Under the pieces are notes generated by a model. It made no database searches. It had not been told where the DNA came from and was given only the letters and a program-made list of their open reading frames with translations. A DNA stretch of 47,996 bases, taken from assembly GCA_021847645.1 (NCBI GenBank), contig JAJZQG010000035.1, positions 1 through 47,996 on the forward strand, read 5' to 3'. Each line of letters opens with the position of its first letter. The stretch's first letter is position 1. A program made the translations under genes and the position numbers. Source of the stretch: Myxococcales bacterium (GTDB lineage: Bacteria > Myxococcota_A > Polyangia > Polyangiales > Polyangiaceae). This document shows positions 34,497 to 43,486 of this stretch, in pieces.

Positions 34497-35372
34497 GTGC
34501 TGCTTGCCATTCCCTCTGACGCCCCCGGCGGCCTCGACGCCCCGATTTCCGAACACTTCGGCCACTGCGACGCATTCACCCTGGTGCAACTCGACGACGG
34601 CAAGATCGGCGAGGTGAAGGTGGTGGCAAACGGCGCGCACGAGCACGGCGGGTGCATGGCACCGGTCATGGTGCTCAAGAACCTGTCGGTCGACGCCCTG
34701 GTGGCCGGCGGCATGGGCATGCGCCCCTTGTCGGGGTTCCAGAGCGTGGGCATCGCCGTGCACTTCCGGGAGGACGCGCAGACCGTGCGCGACGGCGTGG
34801 CGCTGTTCACCGAGGGCAAGTGCCGCGAGTTCGGCACGGCGCAGACCTGCGGCGGCGGCAGCGGCCATTGCGGCGGCCATCACGAGCACGAAGAGCCGCC
34901 CCGCCCACCCATCGAAGGCAAGGCCGACGTACGTCGGGGGCGGGTCGTGAGCTTGGACTTCGTCCTCAAGAACGACCAGGGAGAGGTCCTTGACTCGTCC
35001 CAATCCAGCGGCCCCATGCGCTACCTGCAGGGCTCGGGCGTGATTGCCAGCCTCGAGAAGGCTATCGAAGGATTGGAGTCCGGCGCCCGTGTCACCGTGG
35101 CCCTCGAGCCCGGCGAGGGCTTCGGCAATCGCGACGACGCACGCATCATCGAGGTCCCGCTCGACCGGCTTCCGGCGGACCTCGAGGTCGGCGATACGCT
35201 GTCGGCCCGCGATCCCCACGGTGAAACCATTCGATTCATCGTGCTCGAGGTCGGAGCCGGCTCCGCGCGCCTGGATGGCAATCACCCGTTGGCCGGAAAG
35301 GCAGTCGTGTTCGATCTCACGGTCGTGAAGGTCGAGAGCGCTCTGCCGGAGGAGCTGGCGGGTCTCGCCTAG
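34497..35372 (+). CDS. NifX-like / FKBP-type peptidyl-prolyl isomerase fusion
   Basis: A 291-residue protein joining two families. Residues 2-112 match the NifX/NafY dinitrogenase-cofactor-binding domain (IPSDAPGGLDAPISEHFGHC, then MGMRPLSGFQSVGI). A short Gly/His/Cys linker (118-132, with CGGGSGHCGGHHEHEE) could bind metal. Residues 147-283 are an FKBP of the SlyD type (VSLDFVLKNDQGEVLDSS, LEKAIEGLESG, GEGFG, plus the inserted flap). SlyD proteins fold polypeptides and bind nickel; NifX-like domains carry metal clusters. A metal-centre-assembly chaperone is a reasonable inference. Start is GTG 34497 with AAGGAG just upstream. No nif genes are nearby. Confidence 0.87.
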   Translation: MLLAIPSDAPGGLDAPISEHFGHCDAFTLVQLDDGKIGEVKVVANGAHEHGGCMAPVMVLKNLSVDALVAGGMGMRPLSGFQSVGIAVHFREDAQTVRDGVALFTEGKCREFGTAQTCGGGSGHCGGHHEHEEPPRPPIEGKADVRRGRVVSLDFVLKNDQGEVLDSSQSSGPMRYLQGSGVIASLEKAIEGLESGARVTVALEPGEGFGNRDDARIIEVPLDRLPADLEVGDTLSARDPHGETIRFIVLEVGAGSARLDGNHPLAGKAVVFDLTVVKVESALPEELAGLA

Positions 35373-35398
35373 AACCCGCTCTTGGCTGGACCGGCCTC

Positions 35399-35857
35399 TC
35401 AGCCGGCTTCGACCGCGCGCATGGCCTGCTCGACCGTACCCTCGACGCCCGCGAAGTGCGCCTCGTCGCCCCCAGCTTCCACCACGATCACGCGGCTGTC
35501 GGTCACGTAGACCGTTGCCCACAGGACGAAAGGACGGCCCTGGCGCGCCGTGCGATACTCCAGGCGGCGGCCTTCCACACCGTCTGCCGAGCGGATTCGA
35601 TCGATAGCCACTTTCTCGTAGCCCTTGCGCTCGAGCTCGTAGCGAACGGCCGACGCCCAGAAGTCGAGGTTGCCCTTGGGCTGGTTTTTCTCGCGCCGGA
35701 TGCCGAGCACCACGCCCTCGGCGCTCGTTGCGCGCCAGCAGTAGTCGTCATTGGCTTGCAGCCGGGCAAAGCCGGGCGGGGGCGCCATCGAGGTGCAACC
35801 GAGCGACGACATCGAGAGGAACAGAGCAGCCAGCGCAGAGACAACAAGACGGTTCAT
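35399..35857 (-). CDS. Small lipoprotein of unknown function
   Basis: A 152-residue protein with a lipoprotein signal peptide: MNRL, a hydrophobic stretch, then a lipobox ending at C21 (SLGC). The mature part is a small alpha/beta domain with no motif I know (DFWASAVRYELERKGYEKVA; FVLWATVYVTDSRVIVVEAG). The closing strands look like a stress- or damage-type envelope lipoprotein, but I cannot name a family. It follows the DUF4349 lipoprotein gene by 73 bases on the same strand, so the two may be co-transcribed. It is convergent with the NifX-FKBP gene, 26 bases away. Confidence 0.75.
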   Translation of the reverse strand: MNRLVVSALAALFLSMSSLGCTSMAPPPGFARLQANDDYCWRATSAEGVVLGIRREKNQPKGNLDFWASAVRYELERKGYEKVAIDRIRSADGVEGRRLEYRTARQGRPFVLWATVYVTDSRVIVVEAGGDEAHFAGVEGTVEQAMRAVEAG

Positions 35858-35930
35858 GGCGTACCTCGTGCTTCGGAATCAACGATAGAGAGGCGTTGTT
35901 CGGGCTCGGCAGGCGGGCTTCCTACGCGGG

Positions 35931-36845
35931 TCATTCGGACGCTCCGAGCTGCGTGAGGGAATCGAGGCCCACTCTGTGCAGCCAGCTCACGGGCAAGCTG
36001 ACCGGGCGGGCTTGCGGTGGCTTGGGCGGGTCTCGGGGTTCGGCCACCACGGCGCGGGGCTTGGCCTGCAGCGATACCTCGATCAGCGAGTAGGCGGAGC
36101 GAGCGCGAAGCAGCTGCATCTGCCCCTTGACCTGGTCGATCTGCTGGGCCACCTGGTCCAGCTGCGCGGCGATCGTCATCGCCTCACTCATGTTCGCCGC
36201 CCGCGACAAGAACTGCTGCAGCCGATCCCGCACGGCCTCGAGGCTCTTGAGCCGCACCTCCAGATCGTGGAACTGGTCGGAGACGTCCTGCGCCGTGACC
36301 GATCGCCGCGTGACCCGGCCCAACGGCTCGATCTCGGCGAGCGCGGCGCGCAATTGCTGCGACGGAACGCGCACGGACACGACCTGGTCGCCCCGCGAGA
36401 CGAGATACCCGCCCTTGGACTCCGCGGCATCGATGATCTTCTCGATCGTGTCGGCCAGCTTGTCCTCGTCGACCAGGACACCGACGCGGGCCTCGTAGAT
36501 GAGCATGGGCCGCGCCTCCGACTGCACCGGGGATTCGTCCTTGGCGTCGCCGGACTTGGCCTGCTGCCGCGCGGCTGCAGGCGAGGGCGTGGGGACCGAG
36601 ACCGCGCGCGCGGGCGCTTGCGCGGGGGCGGGGGTTACCGCGGCCGGCGTCTCGCTGGCCGTCGACATCTGGGCTGCGGCAGACGGCGCCTGCTCGGCTC
36701 CACTCATGGTCGCGTCCTGCGGCGCAGACGTCGGTGCGTTCGCGGCAGCGGCCATCTCACCGCGCGCAGCGCAGCCCGTGGCCCACACGGCCAGCCACAA
36801 CACCCACACGAACGTCACCCCATGCAGCAAAGCCCGTCGTCTCAT
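35931..36845 (-). CDS. DUF4349-domain lipoprotein
   Basis: A 304-residue lipoprotein: charged start MRRR, a hydrophobic segment, and a lipobox with C25 (WATGC). An Ala/Pro-rich linker (about 30-105) leads to a DUF4349 domain (about 112-270) marked by ARVGVLVDEDKLADTIEKII, GGYLVSRG, VRVPSQQLRAALAEI and a long coiled coil (DQFHDLEVRLKSLEAVRDRL). DUF4349 proteins usually end with a transmembrane hairpin; here the C-terminus is short and polar, so only the lipid anchors it. Role unknown; the family is widespread in envelopes of soil bacteria. Confidence 0.88.
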   Translation of the reverse strand: MRRRALLHGVTFVWVLWLAVWATGCAARGEMAAAANAPTSAPQDATMSGAEQAPSAAAQMSTASETPAAVTPAPAQAPARAVSVPTPSPAAARQQAKSGDAKDESPVQSEARPMLIYEARVGVLVDEDKLADTIEKIIDAAESKGGYLVSRGDQVVSVRVPSQQLRAALAEIEPLGRVTRRSVTAQDVSDQFHDLEVRLKSLEAVRDRLQQFLSRAANMSEAMTIAAQLDQVAQQIDQVKGQMQLLRARSAYSLIEVSLQAKPRAVVAEPRDPPKPPQARPVSLPVSWLHRVGLDSLTQLGASE

Positions 36846-36926
36846 GCTCGCACCTGCATCCTTTGCGTTTGGTGCAGGAACGACGACGAGGCGGGGCGCC
36901 TTACACGGGGGCTGGCGCGGCCAAGC

Positions 36927-39848
36927 TCAGAGAACCTTGATCACCTGCATGTCCACTCCACCGCCGACCGTCTTTTCGAGCGCGTCGCCGCCTCCCAGCA
37001 CCACGATCCGCCCGGCCTCCCGCAGCCCCTGCGCCACGGCACCGAAGGCGCGGAAATGCTCCTCCCGCGTGTCCAGCACCTCGTGCCGGATGCGGTTGAG
37101 ATCGTCCTGCGTTTGTCCGGTCAGCGTGCGCACCAGCGACACGTAGCCCTTGGTGTCGGGAAGCATGTACGTGTCCAGATCCCCGATCGCGCCGATCACG
37201 TTCTGCTCGACCTCCTCGGGCGGCAGCGGCACGGTCGCCAGGAACTCGGGGGTGCCGTCGAACACCTCGAGGGTCTTCTCCACGTTGGGATCGCGGTAGG
37301 AGACCTGGCCGAACACGCCCGTCAACCGGTTGAGCCGGCAGAATGCCCCGTAGGCACCGCCCTGCACGCGCACCCGGTCCCAGAGCCAGGACGTTCGCAG
37401 GAAGCGTGTGATCACCAGCGCCGAGCCGTGGAACTGGTAGCCCAGCTCGTAGAGGTTCACGGCCTTGCCCACGTAGTTGACCTGCGCGGGAATCGTCAGG
37501 CCTTCGTGACGCTTGTCCTGCGGTGCGTGCCAATCCGCTTTCATCGGCTCGAACGAGGGAATCCCGTCCGCCAGCCGCTCGACCGAGGGACGGAACGCTT
37601 CAAACGCGTGCCGGTCGGTCGTCACGTTGACGATCATGTTCTTCTGGTTGAACAGCAGCGCAGCGAGACGGCGAAGGCGCGCTTCCACGTCCGGCCAGTT
37701 GCGGTCGACGTCGTCGAGCAGGCCGCGCAGGAAGAACAAGTAGGTAATGCCGCCGAGCTGCTCGGAGACCCACTCGGCCGTGCCGAAGGCGGAGCGCAAG
37801 CGCGAATCCACGAAGCTGTGGCCTCCGGGCACCAGGGCGTGCTCGAGGCGCGCCTTGTCCTCCAGCAGCAGCTGGCGGATGCGCTGGCGGTTGTCGAAGC
37901 GCGCACCGCGCAGCACGTCGGCCATGACGGAGGTGAGCTCCTGGCCCTGGGACGCCATCACCTTGCCGCGCAGGAACATCCAAGCAGCCGTGCGTCCGGG
38001 CTCGGCCGTGGCGGAGGCCAGCGTGTCGTGCCACACGCCGCCGGTCGTGGCGCTGATGCGCTGGCTCAACGACACGTAGTCTTCCTTGTCCGTCCCGGTG
38101 CCCAGCAGCGCGCGGCCGAACAGCGGCAGCAGCACCAGCTCCTCCTGCGGGACAGCCGTCATGTCGAATCCCACGTCGAGGTACACCACGCCCGAGGTGG
38201 GGAGATCATGGAAATGCAGCGGTACGCCCGACGGCGCGAGCGTGATGAGCTCGTCGGGAATGGGCTTGTTGTCCCGCGGCATGTCGGCCACCGCCAGGCG
38301 CGGAATGGTCGCCAGGCTTTCGGGCGAGTCGGGCGTCTGCTGTCTGGCCTTGAGGGCCGCTGCCTGCTGCATCACGCGAGCGCGCTCCTCGGCCGTCATG
38401 CCCTGCGCCCGATCGGCCAGCCGCTGCCGCTCCTGCTCTTCCAGCCTCTTGCCCAGCTCGCTGTCGGGCAGCAACACGACCGTGGTGCGGTGGGGATTGT
38501 CCAAGAAGTGGTGGCGAATGAGACGCTCGAGGAACGGCTCGTCCGCGTTCAAGGCGTGCTTGACGCGCTCCAGGGGCGCTTCGAAGGCCAGCGCCGACAG
38601 CGGGTCGCCGTCGTAGAGCCAGATGGTCAGCGCCTGGAGCATGTAGCTCAGGCCCTTGGGGAAGCTGCCCGTGTTGCGCTCGCGCAGGCCGAACTCGATG
38701 GTGTTGACGGCGGCTTTGACCAGCGATCGGTCGACACCCCCGTCCGCCAGGCGCTGCAATACCTCGAAGATGAGCGCCTCGACCTTGGGCGCATCCTTCG
38801 GATCGATCCCCTTGAGTCCGGTGCTGAAGAACATCTGGCGCAGCTCGCCCTCGAGGCCCGAGCCGGTCAGATCCTCGCCCAGGCCAGAGTCGATCAGGGC
38901 CTTGCGCAGCGGCGAGGCCGACATCCCCACGAGAATGTACGACAGAATCTGCAGCGCCAGGCTCAGCTCGATGTCCCGCGTCTCGGGCAGCAGCCAGTTG
39001 ACCGCGACCATCGCCTTGGCCGCCTCGCCCGCGTCGGCCGAAACGGCGTAGGGACGCTCGAGCCGCCGTGGCGCGTCGAATCGGGGCTGCAGGCCAACGC
39101 GCGAGTCGATCTCGCGCCGCCCGAACCCGGCCAGGAACTCATCGACGTAGCGCAGCCGCTCGTCCGGATCGTCGTCGCCGCAGAAGAAGATTCGCGAGTT
39201 GCTCGGGTGGTAGTACTGCTCGTGGAAGGCCTTGAATTGCTCGAACGTCAGGCTCGGAATGTCCGCCGGATCGCCGCCGGAATCCAACCCGTAGGTGATA
39301 TCCGGGAACACGGACTGCTGGCAGTAGCGTCCGAGCAGGCTCTCGGGTGACGAGTACACGCCCTTCATTTCGCCGTACACCACGCCCTGGAAGGTCAAGG
39401 GCGCGTCCGGGCCGTCCGTCTCCAGGTGCCAGCCCTCCTGCATCAGCACCTCGGGCGTGATGCGTGGATGAAACACCGCGTCGAGATAGACGTCGACGAG
39501 GTTGTAGAAGTCCCGGACGTTCTGGCTCGCCACCGGGTAGCAGGTCTTGTCCGGGTAGGTGAACGCGTTGAGGAAGGTCTTGAGCGACGACTTCAACAGC
39601 TCGACGAAGGGCTCCTTGACCGGGTACTTGCGCGAGCCGCACAGCACCGAATGCTCCAGGATGTGCGCGACGCCCGTGGAATCCGCCGGGGGCGTGCGGA
39701 AGGTGATGCCGAATACCTTGTTTTCGTCGTCGTTGACCAGGGACAGCAGCTGTGCGCCGGTGGCAACGTGCTCGTAGAGGCGCGCATCGGTCTCGAGCTC
39801 GCGGATGAAGCGCTGCTCGACGAGACGAAAGCCGTGGACGACGTTCAT
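36927..39848 (-). CDS. M16C metalloprotease, PreP (presequence protease) family
   Basis: A zinc peptidase of 973 residues, the usual length for PreP/falcilysin-type M16C enzymes that clear unstructured peptides. The inverted zinc motif HxxEH is H62-I-L-E65-H66 in GVAHILEHSVLCGSRKYPVK, and the third ligand is E160 in VVYGEMKGVYSSPESLLGRY. The second half-enzyme runs from about 560 to the end. The reading frame is open to 40193, but ATG 39848 has a good ribosome site (GAGGTGATC) and matches the family start (HGFRLVEQRFIREL). No signal peptide, so cytoplasmic. Divergent from the exported-protein gene. Confidence 0.95.
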   Translation of the reverse strand: MNVVHGFRLVEQRFIRELETDARLYEHVATGAQLLSLVNDDENKVFGITFRTPPADSTGVAHILEHSVLCGSRKYPVKEPFVELLKSSLKTFLNAFTYPDKTCYPVASQNVRDFYNLVDVYLDAVFHPRITPEVLMQEGWHLETDGPDAPLTFQGVVYGEMKGVYSSPESLLGRYCQQSVFPDITYGLDSGGDPADIPSLTFEQFKAFHEQYYHPSNSRIFFCGDDDPDERLRYVDEFLAGFGRREIDSRVGLQPRFDAPRRLERPYAVSADAGEAAKAMVAVNWLLPETRDIELSLALQILSYILVGMSASPLRKALIDSGLGEDLTGSGLEGELRQMFFSTGLKGIDPKDAPKVEALIFEVLQRLADGGVDRSLVKAAVNTIEFGLRERNTGSFPKGLSYMLQALTIWLYDGDPLSALAFEAPLERVKHALNADEPFLERLIRHHFLDNPHRTTVVLLPDSELGKRLEEQERQRLADRAQGMTAEERARVMQQAAALKARQQTPDSPESLATIPRLAVADMPRDNKPIPDELITLAPSGVPLHFHDLPTSGVVYLDVGFDMTAVPQEELVLLPLFGRALLGTGTDKEDYVSLSQRISATTGGVWHDTLASATAEPGRTAAWMFLRGKVMASQGQELTSVMADVLRGARFDNRQRIRQLLLEDKARLEHALVPGGHSFVDSRLRSAFGTAEWVSEQLGGITYLFFLRGLLDDVDRNWPDVEARLRRLAALLFNQKNMIVNVTTDRHAFEAFRPSVERLADGIPSFEPMKADWHAPQDKRHEGLTIPAQVNYVGKAVNLYELGYQFHGSALVITRFLRTSWLWDRVRVQGGAYGAFCRLNRLTGVFGQVSYRDPNVEKTLEVFDGTPEFLATVPLPPEEVEQNVIGAIGDLDTYMLPDTKGYVSLVRTLTGQTQDDLNRIRHEVLDTREEHFRAFGAVAQGLREAGRIVVLGGGDALEKTVGGGVDMQVIKVL

Positions 39849-40089
39849 GATCACCTCGAAAGAAGGGCGTGGAACCGCGGACGCGGCCGGAAATGGAGAC
39901 TGCTCGTTCCTAGTGCAGCGAGGTACGAAGGGGAAGGGGGTTGTGTCCGGGCCCGGTTCCCAAGCCGGCCTCGGATGCTTACATGTACGGAACCGGGAGG
40001 CGGCCGACGGCGGACTGCCGCGTAGCGAACGACGACTCGCTCGCCGCAGGATGCGGTGTGCGCTGTCCGGCCGGACAAGGAGCACGCCC

Positions 40090-40608
40090 ATGTGGAAGAC
40101 CCTCTTCGCAGTTGCCATCGGGGTTGTCGTCTCGGGTGCCGCGGACGTTGCCGTTGCGCGCCCTGCTCTTGCGCCTCGCGTGCCCGCTACCACGCTGGTC
40201 GGCCCGGACTACTGGATAGCGATCGGCCGCGAGCGCGATCTGCAATTCTCACGCACCGAATATGTCCGTCAGGTGGCTCTCGACGTGGGAAACAACGGCT
40301 CTGCTGGCCAGCAGCAGCAGCTCGTCACGCTCGTGGTCTCCGTGGGCGGGCGCGATCTGTGCTCCACGTCCAAGGCCATAGCGCCGCCCGCATCGCGCCG
40401 CGGAACGCCGGTCGTGGCCCTGCAGGTCGTCTACTCCGTGCCGATTGACTCGCTGCCGCAGAACCGCAAGGTCACCTACGGTATCGTGGGGACGATCCTG
40501 CCTGCGGCCGACGACGCGCCCAACGAGGACCAGAACGCGGCCAACAACCGTACCGAGGTCAACCTGCAGTTCCCGGTTGGAGGGAAGGTTCGCTGCGTCC
40601 AGCTCTGA
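40090..40608 (+). CDS. Exported protein of unknown function
   Basis: A 172-residue protein starting ATG 40090 behind AAGGAG, with a signal peptide (MWKTLFAVAIGVVVSGAADV, cleavage likely after VAVA or ARPA). The mature part is beta-rich: QVALDVGNNGSAGQQQQLVT, VALQVVYSVPIDSLPQ and a final NNRTEVNLQFPVGGKVRCVQL. It contains two cysteines that could pair. The alternation of short strands around NNRTEV resembles CARDB/PapD-like Ig folds, but this is only an impression. It is alone on the plus strand, 128 bases before the kinase gene. Confidence 0.75.
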   Translation: MWKTLFAVAIGVVVSGAADVAVARPALAPRVPATTLVGPDYWIAIGRERDLQFSRTEYVRQVALDVGNNGSAGQQQQLVTLVVSVGGRDLCSTSKAIAPPASRRGTPVVALQVVYSVPIDSLPQNRKVTYGIVGTILPAADDAPNEDQNAANNRTEVNLQFPVGGKVRCVQL

Positions 40609-40736
40609 GCGGGGACGACAGGTCGCCGGGCTCGTGTGCTGCACGCTGCTTGCGGCCAGCAGGACGCCGGACAAGCCTGTTGCAAAGGCTCCGGATTCTG
40701 TTAGGACTGCGCTAGCGCTCGAGCAGCGGAACGCTC

Positions 40737-42653
40737 ATGAAAACCGTGTTCGTCGGTGGTGGTGAGGGGTGTCGGGCTGTCCTCGAGCTCGTGGTGCAGA
40801 AGCGCCTGGCGACGCTTTCGTTGGACATCCTGGGCGTGGTGGACATCCGGCCGGACGCGCCGGGCATGAGATTTGCGCGGGAGCACGGCTGGGCCACGTT
40901 CATGGAGCTGGACAGCGCGCTGGCTCTGCACGGCCTGGAGCTGGTGATCGAGCTGACGGGAATCGACAGCGTGCGCGACGAGATCTACCGCCGTGTGCCC
41001 GAGCGGGTGCGGGTGATGGATCACAACATGGCGCGGGTGTTTTGGGACCTGGACGAAGCAGCGCAGAACCTGCGGGACCAGCTGGCGCTCAAGACCGAGC
41101 TCGAGGGCGAGATCCGGGCGGACCGGACCCGTCTGCAGGATATCCTCGACAGCCTGCCCGACTTGGTGGTCGTGGTGGACTACGACGGGCGCATCGAGCG
41201 TGTGAACCGCCGGTTCGAAGAGGTCACCGGGATGCGGTTCGAGGACGTGGTGGGGCGTTTGTGCTGCGACGCGGTGTGCAGGCCGTGCGGCACGTGGGAT
41301 TCGATGACGGATTGCCCGCGAATGCGCGTGGTGCGCGAGGGCAAGCCGTTCTCGTTGGTGCAGCAGCATGGCTGCATCGGGAGCCGTCCGGACGAGGACG
41401 AGGCCTACCATGAGGTGACGGCCAGCCCGGTGCGGGCCAGCGGGGGCAAGATGAGTGTCGTGGTGACGTCGCGCGAGGTGACCGAGCAGGTGCTGCTCAA
41501 GCGCGAGACCGAGGAGTCGGCCCGGCGCTTCGAGCAGATCCTCGGAACCGTGCGCGCGATCATCACGATCACCGACGTCCAGGGGCGCTACCAGCTCGTC
41601 AATCCGAGCGCGGCGCGGTTCTTCGGCCTCGAGCCGGCCCAGATGGTGGGCCGGACCGCCGCCGAGTTGTTCCCGCCCGAGGTGGCGCAGGTCATCCGGG
41701 CCAACGACGAGGCCATCCTGGTCGACAAGACGCATCGCAGCGACGAGGAGCACCTGCGGGTGCGCGGCGAGGAGCGGATCATCATCTCGGAGCGGCTGCT
41801 GATGAGCGACTACCGCGGGGCGACCGTGGGCATCTGCAGCGTATCGCGGGACGTGACCCGGACTCGTCGCATGCAGCAGGAGCTGCTGCAGACCGAGAAG
41901 CACGCGGCCGTGGGCAAGCTGGCGGCGGGCGTTGCGCACGAGATCAACAACCCGCTGACCGGTATCCTGTCGTATGCGGAAGACATGATGGTGCCCTTGG
42001 CCGACGACGACCCGATGCGGGAAGACCTGGCATTCATTGTGCGCGAGACGATGCGCTGCAGGCAGATCGTGCGGGATCTTCTGGACTTCTCCCGGCAGCG
42101 CGCGCCGGACCGGCAAGCGGTTGCGGTGCAGACGATCGTGCGCCGAGCGCTGGGGCTGGTGCAGAGGCAAGTGTCCTTCCAGGACATCCGCTTCGACCTG
42201 CAGATGAACCCGACCGATCTGATGGTGCTGGCGGATCCCAACCAGTTGCAGCAGGTCATGCTCAACCTGATCATCAACGCGCGCGACGCGATGGGTGGCG
42301 TTGGCGCGATCACGGTGCGGGCGGAACCCGGCGAGCCGGGGCGGGTGGAGATCGAAGTATCGGATCAGGGCTGCGGGATCCCCGCCGAGCATCTGCCGAA
42401 GATCTTCGAGCCGTTCTTCTCGACCAAGGGCGCGCACGGCAACGGGCTGGGGCTCGCCGCGGTGCGCAGCATCATCGACGATCACGGCGGAAGGATCCGT
42501 GTCGAGAGCGCGCCGGGCCAAGGAGCCACGTTCTACATCTCCCTGCCCGGCGCCCGCGAGCCCGACGCGAGGACTTCGGTTGCAGCGCGGTCCATGCCGG
42601 CCCCGGGAAGCCTTGCGCGCGACCACGGACCAAGGGAGGATGGGATGCGATGA
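40737..42653 (+). CDS. Sensor histidine kinase with Rossmann-like and Cys-rich PAS domains
   Basis: A 638-residue soluble kinase. Residues 1-110 look like a Rossmann nucleotide-binding domain ([25 protein letters not shown]). The first PAS domain (about 131-250) has six cysteines: C176, C177, C181, C184, C193 and C213, in [11 protein letters not shown] and TDCPRM. The second PAS is at 262-372. The phosphoacceptor helix has H401 in [13 protein letters not shown], and the ATPase has [25 protein letters not shown] and GNGLGLAAV. The stop overlaps the start of the next gene (ATGA), so kinase and receiver-GcvH protein are surely translated together. The cysteines suggest a redox, heme or iron-sulfur cue, which is inference. 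Confidence 0.93.
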   Translation: MKTVFVGGGEGCRAVLELVVQKRLATLSLDILGVVDIRPDAPGMRFAREHGWATFMELDSALALHGLELVIELTGIDSVRDEIYRRVPERVRVMDHNMARVFWDLDEAAQNLRDQLALKTELEGEIRADRTRLQDILDSLPDLVVVVDYDGRIERVNRRFEEVTGMRFEDVVGRLCCDAVCRPCGTWDSMTDCPRMRVVREGKPFSLVQQHGCIGSRPDEDEAYHEVTASPVRASGGKMSVVVTSREVTEQVLLKRETEESARRFEQILGTVRAIITITDVQGRYQLVNPSAARFFGLEPAQMVGRTAAELFPPEVAQVIRANDEAILVDKTHRSDEEHLRVRGEERIIISERLLMSDYRGATVGICSVSRDVTRTRRMQQELLQTEKHAAVGKLAAGVAHEINNPLTGILSYAEDMMVPLADDDPMREDLAFIVRETMRCRQIVRDLLDFSRQRAPDRQAVAVQTIVRRALGLVQRQVSFQDIRFDLQMNPTDLMVLADPNQLQQVMLNLIINARDAMGGVGAITVRAEPGEPGRVEIEVSDQGCGIPAEHLPKIFEPFFSTKGAHGNGLGLAAVRSIIDDHGGRIRVESAPGQGATFYISLPGAREPDARTSVAARSMPAPGSLARDHGPREDGMR

Positions 42654-43441
42654 GTAACGACCCGGCCCACATGGGAGCAAAGCGGATTCTCGTCATCGAC
42701 GACGAGGAGGTCGTGCACGCCAGCTTGCGCAAGATCCTGTCGCGGCTGGGCTACCGTGTCGACGCGGTGTTCACCGCCGCGGAAGGCATCGACAAGCTTG
42801 GCCGCGAGCAGTTCGACCTGGTCATCACGGACCTCATGATGCCTGCGATGAGCGGCATCGATCTTCTCGACAAGATGAGCAAGATGGGCTCATCGGTTCC
42901 GGTCATCATGATTACCGGATACCCTACGATCCGTACGGCGGTGCAGGCGCTGCGCCTGGGGGCGATGGACTACGTGCCCAAGCCCTTCACGCGCAAGGAG
43001 CTGTTGAGTCCGGTGCAACGCGCGTTGCGGCTGGTGCAGCCCGGAGCCGCGGGCGACGAGCCCGACGCCGCCGTCGGGCCCGGGTCGCCGCTGCAGCCGG
43101 GCGACGTGCTGTTCCTTCCTCACCACGCGTGGGCTCGCCTGGACGAAGACGGAACAGTCCTGGTAGGCATCGAGGAGACGTTCCTGCAGGCCGCCGGCGC
43201 CATCATGTCCATGACGCCGCCCGAAGACATCCAGCTGATCGAGCAAGGCTATGTGGGGCTAACGCTGCACACGGCGGGCGACGAGGCCCACGGTGTGGCG
43301 ATGCCGATCAGCGGGCACGTGATCGCATGCAACGTGGAAGCGTTCCAATCGCCGGCGACCATCACGCCGCGCACCTGGCTGCTACGGGTGATTCCCTCCC
43401 AGCTCCCGGCCGAATCCGTTCTGCTGGCCAGGCGGTCCTGA
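42650..43441 (+). CDS. Response regulator fused to a GcvH-like (lipoyl-fold) domain
   Basis: A 263-residue protein overlapping the kinase stop by four bases. Residues 11-130 form a complete receiver: DDEE at 17-20, phosphoacceptor D61 in VITDLMMPAMSG, VIMITGY and VPKPFTRKEL. The C-terminal half (about 150-255) aligns with glycine-cleavage H protein (GHVIACN near its end). At the place of the lipoylated lysine (ESVKA in GcvH) the sequence reads TAGDEAHG, so no lysine is available. It would be a non-lipoylated GcvH fold used as an output or interaction domain. Receiver-GcvH fusions occur in deltaproteobacteria; their output is unknown to me. Confidence 0.9.
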   Translation: MSNDPAHMGAKRILVIDDEEVVHASLRKILSRLGYRVDAVFTAAEGIDKLGREQFDLVITDLMMPAMSGIDLLDKMSKMGSSVPVIMITGYPTIRTAVQALRLGAMDYVPKPFTRKELLSPVQRALRLVQPGAAGDEPDAAVGPGSPLQPGDVLFLPHHAWARLDEDGTVLVGIEETFLQAAGAIMSMTPPEDIQLIEQGYVGLTLHTAGDEAHGVAMPISGHVIACNVEAFQSPATITPRTWLLRVIPSQLPAESVLLARRS

Positions 43442-43486
43442 CACAGGCACCCCACGGCCCGGGCCGCCGCGGCCGCCAACGAGCTG

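Noticed and set aside
35389-35406. CCGGC/GCCGG inverted repeat between convergent genes as a terminator
   Set aside because: The stem is only five base pairs, it runs into the coding end of the lipoprotein gene and no T-run follows.
35976-39350. An 1124-codon plus-strand frame opposite the PreP protease
   Set aside because: It lies over a well-supported M16C protease and the DUF4349 gene, and its sequence is His/Gln/Arg-rich without domains.
39849-40193. 115-residue N-terminal extension of the PreP protease
   Set aside because: The extension has no family similarity or targeting signal, while ATG 39848 has a ribosome site and matches the family start.
40701-42680. A 659-codon antisense frame opposite the PAS kinase
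   Set aside because: Shadow of the kinase gene; no homology pattern or ribosome site.
43455-43480. GC-rich CGGCCCGGGCCG region between convergent genes as a terminator
   Set aside because: No loop and no T-run; general GC-richness explains it.
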